The notes beneath the pieces are model-generated. The model had not been told where the DNA came from and ran no database searches. It saw only the letters and a list, made by a program, of their open reading frames with translations. 64,000 nucleotides of DNA from Verrucomicrobiales bacterium (GTDB lineage Bacteria; Verrucomicrobiota; Verrucomicrobiia; Methylacidiphilales; JAAUTS01). Location: the NCBI GenBank assembly GCA_031256975.1, contig JAIRPN010000004.1, positions 1 to 64,000 on the forward strand. Reading direction: 5' to 3'. A program made the position numbers and the translations under genes. Below are positions 42,318-49,941 of the stretch, one piece after another; positions within the stretch are counted from its first letter, which is position 1, and every line of letters begins with the position of its first letter.

Positions 42318-44833
42318 CCTACTACAATATTCACCAGTTTCTTCGGCACCGTAATGACCTTTTTCAGTTCCTTGCCGCCCAGCCATCTGGTGAAGTCCGG
42401 TTGCTGTTTCAGGATGCTTTCGTATTCGCCAACAGGGACCTCGGCGCTAACGGTGAACTTGCCGCGCATCTTGCCATTGACCTGCACGATAATGTTCAGT
42501 TCGTCCTCGACCAAATACTTCTCTTCGAACTTGGGCCAGGGCTCATAGGCCAGAGTCTTGTCATGTCCGAGCTTCGACCACAATTCCTCCGCCAAATGCG
42601 GGGCGAAGGGCGCCAGCAACAACAGGAATTGCTCGACCACCGCGCGGGGACGTTGTTCTTCCTTGGTCAATTCATTGGTCATCACCATTAGCGCCGAGAT
42701 GGCGGTGTTGAAGCTCATCGCGTTCAAGTCCTCGGTGACTTTCTTGATGCACTGGTGCAAAGACTTCAGCAAGGCAGGGGACGGCGCGCTGTCGCTAATG
42801 GCCGGATTGAAAGTCCAGTTACCTTCCTGATCCTCTTGCATGACCAGACGCCACACACGACCGAGGAAGCGGTAAACACCCTCGACGCCCTTAGTGCTCC
42901 AGGGTTTGACCTGTTCCAGCGGGCCCATGAACATCTCGAACAGGCGCAAGGCATCCGCGCCGTATTCGCTCACCACATCGTCGGGATTCACCACGTTGCC
43001 GAGCGATTTTGACATCTTCTGCCCGTCCTCGCCGAGGATCAGTCCCTGGTTGACCAATTTATAAAACGGCTCGCTGGTGCTGACCACACCGATGTCGAAC
43101 AATACCTTGTGCCAGAAGCGGGCATACAACAGGTGCAGCACCGCATGCTCCGCGCCGCCGACGTACAAATCCACGCCATTTGGCTGCATCCAGTAACGGT
43201 CGGCTTCCTTGCCGATCGGCAACTGGTCGTTGTTCGGGTCGCAATAACGCAAATAGTACCAGCAGGAACCGCCCCATTGCGGCATGGTGTTGGTCTCGCG
43301 CAAGGAACCATCCGGCAATTGCAGCCAGTCCTTCGCTTTTGACAAGGGCGCCAAACCTTCCTTGCTCGGCTTGTAATCCGCCAATTGCGGCAGGGTAATC
43401 GGCAGGGAATCTTCCGGCAACAGGTAATGCTCGTTGCCCTTCCACGCGATGGGGAACGGTTCACCCCAATAACGCTGGCGGGAGAACAGCCAGTCGCGCA
43501 ACTTGAACTGCACCTTGACCTCGCCCAAACCTTTCTCGGTCAGCCATGCGGCGATCTTCTTCTTCGCCTCAGGAGTCGGCAGGCCGTCGAGGAAACCCGA
43601 ATTCACCGCCGTGCCGTCACCGCAGAAACATTTTTCCACCTCGCTATTAGCGGGTTGTTGCACCACTTCAATAATCGGCAGCTTGAACTTCACCGCGAAT
43701 TCGTTATCGCGCTCATCATGCGCCGGCACCGCCATGATCGCTCCGGTGCCGTAACTCATCAGCACATAATCGGCTATCCACACCGGAATCTTCGCGCCAT
43801 TGACCGGATTCACCGCATAGGCGCCGGTGAAGCAACCGCTCTTGGTCTTGGCCAGATCGGTGCGCTCCAAATCCGACTTCGCCGAAATCTCCTTGATATA
43901 GCCGCTAACAGCCGCCTGTTGTTCCGCCGTGGTGATCTTCGCCACCAGCGGATGCTCCGGCGCCAACACCATGTAAGTCGCACCGAACAAGGTATCCGGA
44001 CGGGTGGTGAACACTTCTATATGAGTTTTAAGTTTTAAGTTAGCAGTGTTAAGTTGGTTAGTGTCACCGTTAGCGGCATCTTGCTTAACACTTAAAACTT
44101 CAAACTTAACACTCGCCCCTTCGCTGCGCCCGATCCAGTTGCGCTGCATTTCCTTCAGCGACTCAGGCCAGTCCAATCCGTCCAAATCCTTCAGCAAGCG
44201 CTCCGCATAAGCGGTGATGCGTAACATCCATTGCCGCAGCGGGCGACGCTCCACCGGATGATTCCCGCGCTCCGAACGCGGCCCGTGCTCCGTCGCCAAC
44301 ACTTCCTCATTCGCCAGCACCGTGCCCAGTTCCGGGCAATACCACACCGGGGCTTCCGACACATAGGCCAGACCCTTCTGGTACAACTGCGCGAAAATCC
44401 ATTGCGTCCACTTGTAATAGTGCGGGTCGGTGGTGTTCACCTCGCGCGACCAGTCATAGGAAAAGCCCAGGGCCTTGATCTGGCGCTTGAAGGTGGCGAT
44501 ATTCTTCGCCGTGGTGATCTCGGGATGCGTCCCGGTATTCACCGCATACTGTTCCGCAGGCAAACCGAAGGCATCCCAACCCATCGGGTGCAACACATTG
44601 AACCCCAGCATGCGTTTGTAACGCGCCAGAATATCCGTCGCCGTATAGCCTTCCGGATGCCCCACATGCAAGCCCGCGCCCGATGGGTAAGGGAACATAT
44701 CGAGAATATAATACTTCGGCTTCTCCGAGCCGGGTTCACCCGGATTCGCCGCGCGGAAGGTGGAGTTTTGGTCCCAATAGCCCTGCCATTTGGGTTCAAA
44801 CTCAGTGAACGGGAACTGTTTACGCACTTGCAT
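42314..44833 (-). CDS. leuS: Leucyl-tRNA synthetase
   Basis: The product is 839 aa. The class I motifs are HVGH (56-59) and KMSKS (606-610). The CP1 editing domain begins [16 protein letters not shown] after residue 271. It charges tRNA-Leu in the cytoplasm. Residues 241-270 are encoded by a 90-bp palindromic element (44024-44113), lying between the conserved GRSEGA and FTTRPDT blocks, which are normally about 15 residues apart and here about 34. Length is otherwise typical. It starts with ATG at 44833 and heads a five-gene minus-strand run down to the lipoprotein at 38482. Confidence 0.97.
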   Translation of the reverse strand: MQVRKQFPFTEFEPKWQGYWDQNSTFRAANPGEPGSEKPKYYILDMFPYPSGAGLHVGHPEGYTATDILARYKRMLGFNVLHPMGWDAFGLPAEQYAVNTGTHPEITTAKNIATFKRQIKALGFSYDWSREVNTTDPHYYKWTQWIFAQLYQKGLAYVSEAPVWYCPELGTVLANEEVLATEHGPRSERGNHPVERRPLRQWMLRITAYAERLLKDLDGLDWPESLKEMQRNWIGRSEGASVKFEVLSVKQDAANGDTNQLNTANLKLKTHIEVFTTRPDTLFGATYMVLAPEHPLVAKITTAEQQAAVSGYIKEISAKSDLERTDLAKTKSGCFTGAYAVNPVNGAKIPVWIADYVLMSYGTGAIMAVPAHDERDNEFAVKFKLPIIEVVQQPANSEVEKCFCGDGTAVNSGFLDGLPTPEAKKKIAAWLTEKGLGEVKVQFKLRDWLFSRQRYWGEPFPIAWKGNEHYLLPEDSLPITLPQLADYKPSKEGLAPLSKAKDWLQLPDGSLRETNTMPQWGGSCWYYLRYCDPNNDQLPIGKEADRYWMQPNGVDLYVGGAEHAVLHLLYARFWHKVLFDIGVVSTSEPFYKLVNQGLILGEDGQKMSKSLGNVVNPDDVVSEYGADALRLFEMFMGPLEQVKPWSTKGVEGVYRFLGRVWRLVMQEDQEGNWTFNPAISDSAPSPALLKSLHQCIKKVTEDLNAMSFNTAISALMVMTNELTKEEQRPRAVVEQFLLLLAPFAPHLAEELWSKLGHDKTLAYEPWPKFEEKYLVEDELNIIVQVNGKMRGKFTVSAEVPVGEYESILKQQPDFTRWLGGKELKKVITVPKKLVNIVVG
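44024..44113. repeat. In-frame palindromic element inside leuS
   Basis: Two 30-bp arms (44024-44053 and 44084-44113) pair at 25 of 30 positions around a 30-bp loop. The arms are AT-rich runs of taag, gtt and ttaa words, quite unlike the GC-richer leuS around them. The element is exactly 30 codons, stays in frame and encodes residues 241-270. The loop also contains a CGTTAGCG octamer (44068). It resembles the palindromic elements that insert in protein genes of Rickettsia. Confidence 0.75.
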
Positions 44834-44948
44834 AAGAATAAGGCGTCAAGAATACACAGGCTGGCAAGGCGGTAAACGAATTTATTTAAGCGACCGACGT
44901 ATGACTGGATTCGACAACAATATTTTTTGATTGAGTCTTATCTACCAA

Positions 44949-44972
44949 TCATCCTGAGCTTGTCGAAGGATG
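44949..44972 (+). repeat. Short dispersed repeat, copy 1 (direct)
   Basis: Contains tcatcctgagcttgtcgaag followed by gatg. It matches the copies at 45311-45333 (inverted) and 45377-45401 (direct). It lies 30 bp outside the end of the GIY-YIG gene. Confidence 0.85.
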
Positions 44973-44978
44973 CAGTAT

Positions 44979-45287
44979 TCAAGGTTTGCCGGAACCGTGG
45001 GCGGGGTTCTTGGCGTTGGAGAGTCGCAGGATTTCGAGCCAGTCGCGGCGGATCAGGGCTTGTTTTTTCTTTCGGGACCAACCCTTGATCTGGCGTTCGG
45101 CGGCGAAGGCTGCCCGACGGGTGTGGAAGTCCTCGGCGTAAACCAGTTTTACGGGCAGCCGGGTGGCGGTGTAGCAGGACGGGTTGGTCGCGTTTTGGTG
45201 CTGGGCCAGGCGCAGTTCGAGGTTGCCGGTGGAGCCGGTGTAGTAAGAGCCGTCCGCGCAGAGCAGCAGGTAAACCCAGAAGGTCAT
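44979..45287 (-). CDS. GIY-YIG domain protein (UPF0213-like)
   Basis: The product is 102 aa. The single domain starts MTFWVYLLLCADGSYYTGST, where VYLL and YYTG replace the GIY and YIG blocks, and continues with RLAQHQNATNPSCYTATRLP, AAFAAERQIKGWSRKKKQAL and a C-terminal basic tail. It belongs to the small single-domain GIY-YIG nucleases; the catalytic Arg/Glu appear as RLAQH and AERQIKGW. It lies between inverted copies of a short repeat (44949-44972 and 45311-45333), which suggests a mobile or repeat-associated unit. Confidence 0.88.
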   Translation of the reverse strand: MTFWVYLLLCADGSYYTGSTGNLELRLAQHQNATNPSCYTATRLPVKLVYAEDFHTRRAAFAAERQIKGWSRKKKQALIRRDWLEILRLSNAKNPAHGSGKP

Positions 45288-45310
45288 GATGGGGTCTTTC
45301 GTTGAGTTCG

Positions 45311-45333
45311 TCCTTCGACAAGCTCAGGATGAT
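45311..45333 (-). repeat. Short dispersed repeat, copy 2 (inverted)
   Basis: Contains tccttcgacaagctcaggat, the reverse complement of copies 1 and 3. With copy 1 it brackets the GIY-YIG gene; with copy 3 it can form a hairpin with a 22-25 bp stem. Confidence 0.85.
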
Positions 45334-45376
45334 GGTGGGAGGAAGAGTAATCAAAAGATATTGCCCCACTATTCAA

Positions 45377-45401
45377 TCATCCTGAGCTTGTCGAAGGATG
45401 A
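45377..45401 (+). repeat. Short dispersed repeat, copy 3 (direct)
   Basis: Contains tcatcctgagcttgtcgaag followed by gatga. It is the third copy within 450 bp, just before a strong terminator-like hairpin. Confidence 0.85.
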
Positions 45402-45415
45402 GCTGGCAGACGATT

Positions 45416-45454
45416 GAACGCCGCTCCTTGCGGGGGAAGCGGCGTTCTTTTTTT
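45416..45454 (+). terminator. Strong intrinsic terminator-like hairpin (plus-strand polarity)
   Basis: Arms gaacgccgct and agcggcgttc pair perfectly over 10 bp around a 12-nt loop and are followed by a run of seven T. The T-run is on the plus strand, yet the adjacent genes on both sides are on the minus strand. It may block antisense transcription or belong to an unseen plus-strand transcript. Confidence 0.65.
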
Positions 45455-45472
45455 CTCCGGCCAAGGATTGTT

Positions 45473-46174
45473 TCAGGGCTGGCTGCTGGTGCTGGCTTCG
45501 GCGCTTTTGCCGATGGGGTGGCCGCGATGGTAGAGGGTGACGCGGTAACGCAGGACGACGGGCTTTTCCGGGGAACGAAATTCGTCATGCCACTGGGCGT
45601 TGGTGCCGACTCCCAGTAGTTTCCAGCCTTCACCGTCGCCATGGTCGACTTCGATGCCGACGGCGTCGGCATCGCCGGACTTGGTGCAGTTGATGACAGT
45701 CTCGTATTCGCTGCGGTGCAGGGTTACGCGGCTTTGGACTTGCTCGCTGGCAGCGGCTTGACTGCCGGAGTTGGCGACCAGTCCCAGGTCGATGCCGTCG
45801 GCCTCGCTGTAGTTGGGGTGGTTGCGGATTTGGTCAATCAAGGCGGCGTAACGGGCCAGCAGGCCGGTCTCGATGATTTCATTCTCGGCGGGGCCGAGTT
45901 CCTTGGTGCCGGGGAGGGTGGTGCTGCCGGTATCGCCTTCGAGCACGTTGCGGGCGATGAGGGTCAGCTCCTTGGAGCGTTTCTTCGCCAGATCGCGGCG
46001 GGCCAGCAGATTGGCGTATTTCAGGCTCAAGGACTCGGCGTCTTCGACGTCCTGCAGTTCGTAGCCGTATTTGGCCAGGTAGGCGGTGTTCTTCGCCTTG
46101 CTGTTGAAATTATGGGGCCAGGCCAGAACGCCGACCTGGGAGTTGGGGATGCAACTGGGATGATGTATGGTCAT
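45473..46174 (-). CDS. Uncharacterised protein with helical N-terminus and Fn3-like C-terminus
   Basis: The product is 233 aa from the ATG at 46174, without a signal peptide. Residues about 20-120 are helical (YANLLARRDLAKKRSKELTL; ARYAALIDQIRNHPNYSEAD). Residues about 145-225 are beta-rich and Fn3-like (RVTLHRSEYETVINCTKSGD; VVLRYRVTLYHRGHPIGKSA). The layout is reminiscent of phage- or repeat-linked proteins, but no family is recognised. The plus-strand frame over the same DNA is a low-complexity shadow. The 22-bp tandem array (46278-46497) lies just upstream and could control this gene. Confidence 0.65.
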   Translation of the reverse strand: MTIHHPSCIPNSQVGVLAWPHNFNSKAKNTAYLAKYGYELQDVEDAESLSLKYANLLARRDLAKKRSKELTLIARNVLEGDTGSTTLPGTKELGPAENEIIETGLLARYAALIDQIRNHPNYSEADGIDLGLVANSGSQAAASEQVQSRVTLHRSEYETVINCTKSGDADAVGIEVDHGDGEGWKLLGVGTNAQWHDEFRSPEKPVVLRYRVTLYHRGHPIGKSAEASTSSQP

Positions 46175-46277
46175 GTGTTAGGATTTAAAATGCAAATGTT
46201 TGCTTGGCAATAGCGGGTTTGTATGACTTTGTATGACGTTTTTGCGGTTAACCTTGGCTCATTGGAGAATTGCCAAG

Positions 46278-46497
46278 GGTACTTTCTGTTATTCAAGGAG
46301 GGTAGTTGAGTTACTGAAGGAGTGTGGTTCTGTTGCTGAAACAGGGTGTTTCTGCAACAGAAGTGGGGTGTTTCAGAAGTCCAAACAGGGTGTTTCTGTT
46401 ATAGAAACAGGGTGGTTGAGTAATAGAAACACCGAGGTTGAATAACAGAACCCAGTGGGTTGAGGTCCAGAAACAGGGCGATTTAGTGTTCAAGGGA
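46278..46497. repeat. Tandem array of ten diverged 22-bp units
   Basis: Units start at 46278 and then every 22 bp without a break to 46476. The best-preserved units read gggtgtttctgttatagaaa plus ca. Conserved positions are the gggtg start, tt at 7-8 and gaa near 17-19; positions 9-15 vary most. At the junctions of adjacent good units the sequence gaaaca-ggg-tgtttc is a perfect palindrome. The period is not a multiple of three and every frame is closed, so it is not coding. The remaining gap (46175-46277 and 46498-46700) shows nothing further. Confidence 0.8.
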
Positions 46498-46700
46498 AGG
46501 CGATGCCAAACGTTGAACTACTCCCTCTGCCGTGCATTTCTCCCTCCACGGGAGGTAAAACGGGGCAAGGGATGAGAGAATGCAAAACCGCCCGCAGGCG
46601 CAACCCGGAAGGGCCTCGTCTTCTGAAAGACCTGACGTGATTGCCAAAGCCTTCATAAGACGGTTTAAATTTAGTACAAACTGATTCCCTCGCAATGCGC

Positions 46701-47024
46701 TTATTTTAGCACCCCCTGAAAAGCATGGAATAGAGGCATTGAAATAAGTAGCAGAATTATAATGAGGATTATGCCAATTATCTTATATTTTTTGGAAAAT
46801 GAACCTTCCGTGGGAATTCCAAAGAACCATGCCCGGTATATGATCAACGATATCAATCCCAATACCCATATGAAAACAACGTAGGGGAAGATAATTACTA
46901 TTTTTCTACCTATGGAATCGGGCACTATTGAAGGCCAAAAGACACTAGCAAACGCCACAAATGCGCAGGCTGCAGGCAACCAAAAACATCCAAGAAAAAT
47001 CCATTTGAAAATCGATTTCGCCAT
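46701..47024 (-). CDS. Small multi-pass membrane protein
   Basis: The product is 107 aa with three hydrophobic segments (about 7-30, 42-63 and 82-103; FPYVVFIWVLGLISLIIYRA). It has ATG at 47024 and AT-rich codon use compared with leuS or rdgB. No family is recognised. It is divergent from the plus-strand trio of small exported or membrane genes that starts at 47131. Confidence 0.65.
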   Translation of the reverse strand: MAKSIFKWIFLGCFWLPAACAFVAFASVFWPSIVPDSIGRKIVIIFPYVVFIWVLGLISLIIYRAWFFGIPTEGSFSKKYKIIGIILIIILLLISMPLFHAFQGVLK

Positions 47025-47130
47025 ATGAGCTGCTCGTATTTGGATAGCCTAAAATAGTGGTGATTAATTGTGAAGGTTTTATTGAAAGTTTTATTTACAA
47101 GGAAATCGGCAACTAATATCTTAATCATCC

Positions 47131-47367
47131 GTGAAGAAGGCTCCATTATTTTTACGATTGGCACACGGATGCCTCATCACGGGATCAATACTTGGAACAA
47201 TCTTGGTTTGGGTGATGATCTTGAACACATCGAGATCCGATAGTTCCAATTTAATCTTATCAATGGTCAAGCTGATGCTGGCATTTAATGTCCTATTTAT
47301 CGGTGCCGCCATCATCTTTTATATCATTAATTACTGTAACCAACGTTCGGGCAATAACAGACTATGA
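47131..47367 (+). CDS. Small membrane protein
   Basis: The product is 78 aa with two hydrophobic segments (about 11-31 and 46-66: CLITGSILGTILVWVMIL; LAFNVLFIGAAIIFYIINY) and short polar ends. It overlaps the next gene by 4 bp. It has the composition and gene spacing of the following lipoprotein and exported protein, so these three probably form one operon. No family recognised. Confidence 0.6.
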   Translation: MKKAPLFLRLAHGCLITGSILGTILVWVMILNTSRSDSSNLILSMVKLMLAFNVLFIGAAIIFYIINYCNQRSGNNRL

Positions 47368-47546
47368 AAAGGATGATCCAAGCAGGAATCACTGTCTTGC
47401 TGGGTATCAACTTGATATCCTGTTCCAGTAATTCAACCAACTCATCGGCAAACCCTGCATTTGGTGGGAGAAGCATGGATTCGAAAAGCTATGAGGATAA
47501 TGATCTGCATAATGATTATTTTCATATTACCCGCAACAAGAATTAA
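47364..47546 (+). CDS. Small lipoprotein
   Basis: The product is 60 aa: MKRMIQAGITVLLGINLISC is a lipoprotein signal with lipobox LISC (Cys20), followed by a Ser/Asn-rich tail of about 40 residues (SSNSTNSSANPAFGG) with Asp and His near the end. The tail looks unstructured and could tether a partner to the outer membrane. It overlaps the previous gene by 4 bp. Confidence 0.65.
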   Translation: MKRMIQAGITVLLGINLISCSSNSTNSSANPAFGGRSMDSKSYEDNDLHNDYFHITRNKN

Positions 47547-47561
47547 TTTTACTGGTTGAAT

Positions 47562-48110
47562 ATGGGAAAAACACATAAGCGAAACCTGAGACTGCAATTG
47601 GTCATATTCTGTTTATTGATGGCAACCGGACAAGTGGTAAGCGAACTGCATGCCGCCTATGCTCCAACTGAGATAAACAAGAAATTGCAGCAAGAAGCGT
47701 CAGTTGCGATAGATGATTACAAAAAACAGACTCATCTTAAAATCGGGGCTGGTGGTGTGAGTGTTTATTATATATCTGCCAATCCGCAGGAAGGTGGATT
47801 ATCAGTAGAGAATTACTGGCACGTTCCGGCTCCCATCTCAAACGCAGATTTCAAAGCCACCTTTGGTGATGCGAAGAAAAAAATGACTTCCAGTATCTCA
47901 ATCAGCAAGGTGGATGCTCAGGATACGATCCGGATTTCAGTTGAAATAATCCGGCAAGACAAACAAGACGGCTCTTCAAACAGGAATTTTTGTGAAACGC
48001 GCGTTCATTCATCACCTGCACCCATAGTGATAGGGGGTATTTCTGATAGTGGCACCGAGGAAACAATTGTGGTATTGGAATATCCAACAAAGAAATGGCC
48101 GGATGAATAA
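47562..48110 (+). CDS. Exported protein of unknown function
   Basis: The product is about 182 aa from the ATG at 47562 (a TTG at 47556 is in frame). A signal peptide (about 1-32, ending LHAAY) leads into a beta-rich body with VSVYYISANPQEGGLSVENY and ISISKVDAQDTIRISVEIIR. The layout is reminiscent of single-domain periplasmic proteins; no family is recognised. It starts 15 bp after the lipoprotein gene and is last in that run. Sequence is AT-rich and has no CGCTAAYG site. Confidence 0.65.
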   Translation: MGKTHKRNLRLQLVIFCLLMATGQVVSELHAAYAPTEINKKLQQEASVAIDDYKKQTHLKIGAGGVSVYYISANPQEGGLSVENYWHVPAPISNADFKATFGDAKKKMTSSISISKVDAQDTIRISVEIIRQDKQDGSSNRNFCETRVHSSPAPIVIGGISDSGTEETIVVLEYPTKKWPDE

Positions 48111-48175
48111 GTCTCAATCTTATCTTAAAGAAAAATTAAAAGTTCTTTTGGTTTAAATCCTGTTACTTTTGAATT

Positions 48176-48769
48176 ATGCAAGAAATCCTGCTCGCCACGG
48201 CGAATGTGAAGAAGGGGAAGGAACTGAGGGAAATCCTCGGGGAGGGATGGTCGGTCAAGACCTTGAAGGACTTTCCGCAAATTCCGGAGATCGTCGAGGA
48301 CGGCGATACTTTCGAGGCGAACGCGGTGAAGAAGGCGCTGACCTTGGCACGGTTGAGCGACGGGTTGATCCTGGCGGACGATTCCGGACTGGAGGTGGAT
48401 GCGCTGAACGGGGCTCCGGGGATTTATTCGGCGCGTTATGCCGGGGAACCTGCCAATGATGCCAACAACAACGCCCTGCTGTTGCGTAATCTCGCCGATA
48501 CGCCGGATGCCAGGCGCGGGGCGCAATTCCGTTGCGTGCTGGCGCTGGTGAAGCAGGGCAGGCATGTGCAAACTTTTGAGGGGATTTGCCGTGGCAGAAT
48601 CCTGCATGCGGCGAGCGGGGAAAACGGCTTTGGTTACGATCCCTTGTTCGTGCCGGATGGTTATGAACAAACTTTCGCCGAGTTGCCGTCCGAGGCCAAA
48701 CACCAACTGAGCCATCGCGGCAAGGCGATGCGGCAGTTGTTTGAATTTTTTAATTCCAATTCCCTGTGA
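48176..48769 (+). CDS. rdgB: XTP/dITP diphosphatase (HAM1 family)
   Basis: The product is 197 aa, the usual family length. HAM1 motifs are LLATANVKKGKELREIL at the N-terminus, EDGDTFEANAVKKAL, LADDSGLEVDALNGAPGIYS, FGYDPLFVP and ELPSEAKHQLSHRGKA. It removes non-canonical purine triphosphates by hydrolysis to the monophosphate in the cytoplasm. The ATG at 48176 opens directly into the first conserved motif. The next gene starts 2 bp after its stop. Confidence 0.95.
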   Translation: MQEILLATANVKKGKELREILGEGWSVKTLKDFPQIPEIVEDGDTFEANAVKKALTLARLSDGLILADDSGLEVDALNGAPGIYSARYAGEPANDANNNALLLRNLADTPDARRGAQFRCVLALVKQGRHVQTFEGICRGRILHAASGENGFGYDPLFVPDGYEQTFAELPSEAKHQLSHRGKAMRQLFEFFNSNSL

Positions 48770-48771
48770 TT

Positions 48772-49899
48772 ATGCGATTGAGCTTGTTGTTAATGCTAAT
48801 GATGATGAATACCTTATCCACCCATGCCGCCAATGACCGACTATACCTGTTGGTCGGCACTTACGCTCCGGCGGACAAACCGGGGATTTATACTTACGCG
48901 TTCGACCAATCGACCGGCGACAGCACCGAGGCCGCCAGCATCGGCAATATCGCCAATCCCTCGTACCTGACAGTATCAGCAGACGGCCGCTTCGTGTATG
49001 CCGTGGCGGAGAATCATGGTGACAAGGCCACCGCCAATGCCTTCTCCCTGGATGCCGCCACCGGCGGGCTAAAGTTTCTCAACTCGCAGGAAACGGGCGG
49101 CGACGATCCGTGTTATATCAACACCGATGCCGGCGGCAAATATGTGATTACCGCCAATTACAGCGGCGGCACCATCAGCGTGTTCCGCACGGCCACCGAC
49201 GGTTCTCTGCAGCCGCTCGTGCAATTATTGTCGTTCACGGGTTCGGGCGTGGTGAAGAACCGGCAGGAGAAACCACATTTGCATTCGGTATTGTTCTCGC
49301 CGGACGGGGCTTACCTGTTCGCTTGCGACCTCGGCACCGACCAGATTCACAAGTTCTCGTTAACACCCAACGATGCGGACCCGGTTCTGAGCGTCGGCAC
49401 GCCGTCGGGCTTCAAATTGGCGGATGGTTCCGGGCCGAGGCATCTGGTGTTTCATCCGAATGGCAAACTGGCCTATTCGGTGGATGAATTGTCGGGCAAG
49501 GTCAATGCGTGGGATTACGCCAACGGCACGCTTACGCCAATCCAGAACATCGCCGCCGCGGAAGCTCCCGGGGATGATCTTGGTGCGGCGGACATTCACC
49601 TGACACCGGACGGAAAATTCCTCTACGCTTCGGTGCGTGGCAAAAGCAATCATCTGGCCATGTTTGGCGTCAATGACGCCAACGGCAAGCTGACCTTGCT
49701 CGGTTACCAGCCGGTGGCATCCGGTCCGCGCAACTTCGTCATTTCACCCAATGGCAAGTATTTGCTGGTTGCCGGGCAGAATGCCGACAGCATTCAAATC
49801 ATGGAAATCAACTCCGCCAGTGGCTTGCTCAAGGATAGCGGCAAAAAGATTACCGTATCCAAGCCGGTTTGCCTGAAATTTGTTCTGGTAACAAATTAA
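48772..49899 (+). CDS. Exported lactonase family protein (6-phosphogluconolactonase-like propeller)
   Basis: The product is 375 aa from the ATG at 48772 (a GTG at 48766 overlaps rdgB). A signal peptide (about 1-20, ending HAAND) precedes a seven-bladed beta-propeller with recurrent PSYLTVSADGRFVYAVAEN, HSVLFSPDGAYLFACDLGTD and HLTPDGKFLYASVRGKSNH strands, as in the YbhE/lactonase family. Most members are cytoplasmic; the signal peptide suggests this one acts on sugar lactones in the periplasm. Confidence 0.85.
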   Translation: MRLSLLLMLMMMNTLSTHAANDRLYLLVGTYAPADKPGIYTYAFDQSTGDSTEAASIGNIANPSYLTVSADGRFVYAVAENHGDKATANAFSLDAATGGLKFLNSQETGGDDPCYINTDAGGKYVITANYSGGTISVFRTATDGSLQPLVQLLSFTGSGVVKNRQEKPHLHSVLFSPDGAYLFACDLGTDQIHKFSLTPNDADPVLSVGTPSGFKLADGSGPRHLVFHPNGKLAYSVDELSGKVNAWDYANGTLTPIQNIAAAEAPGDDLGAADIHLTPDGKFLYASVRGKSNHLAMFGVNDANGKLTLLGYQPVASGPRNFVISPNGKYLLVAGQNADSIQIMEINSASGLLKDSGKKITVSKPVCLKFVLVTN

Positions 49900-49941
49900 G
49901 ATTAATTTCCAGCAGCCTGTTTCACGCAGGGATATTTACAG

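Noticed and set aside
40718-42548. Two long plus-strand ORFs (304 and 279 aa) opposite the M16 protease and Minf_1886 genes
   Set aside because: They lie antisense to clearly recognisable families (HILEH motif, TIGR04138 blocks); their length reflects the GC-rich codon pattern of the real genes.
45311-45401. Insertion sequence ends
   Set aside because: The inverted repeats are copies of a short dispersed element; there is no transposase frame and no target-site duplication that I can see.
45641-46213. Plus-strand ORF of 190 aa opposite the gene at 45473-46174
   Set aside because: The product is a low-complexity Gly/Val/Ala/Gln sequence typical of an antisense shadow, and the minus-strand frame has a normal protein composition.
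46278-46497. Possible CRISPR array
   Set aside because: The units are contiguous 22-bp repeats with no unique spacers of 25-40 bp, the repeats are diverged, and no cas gene is present.
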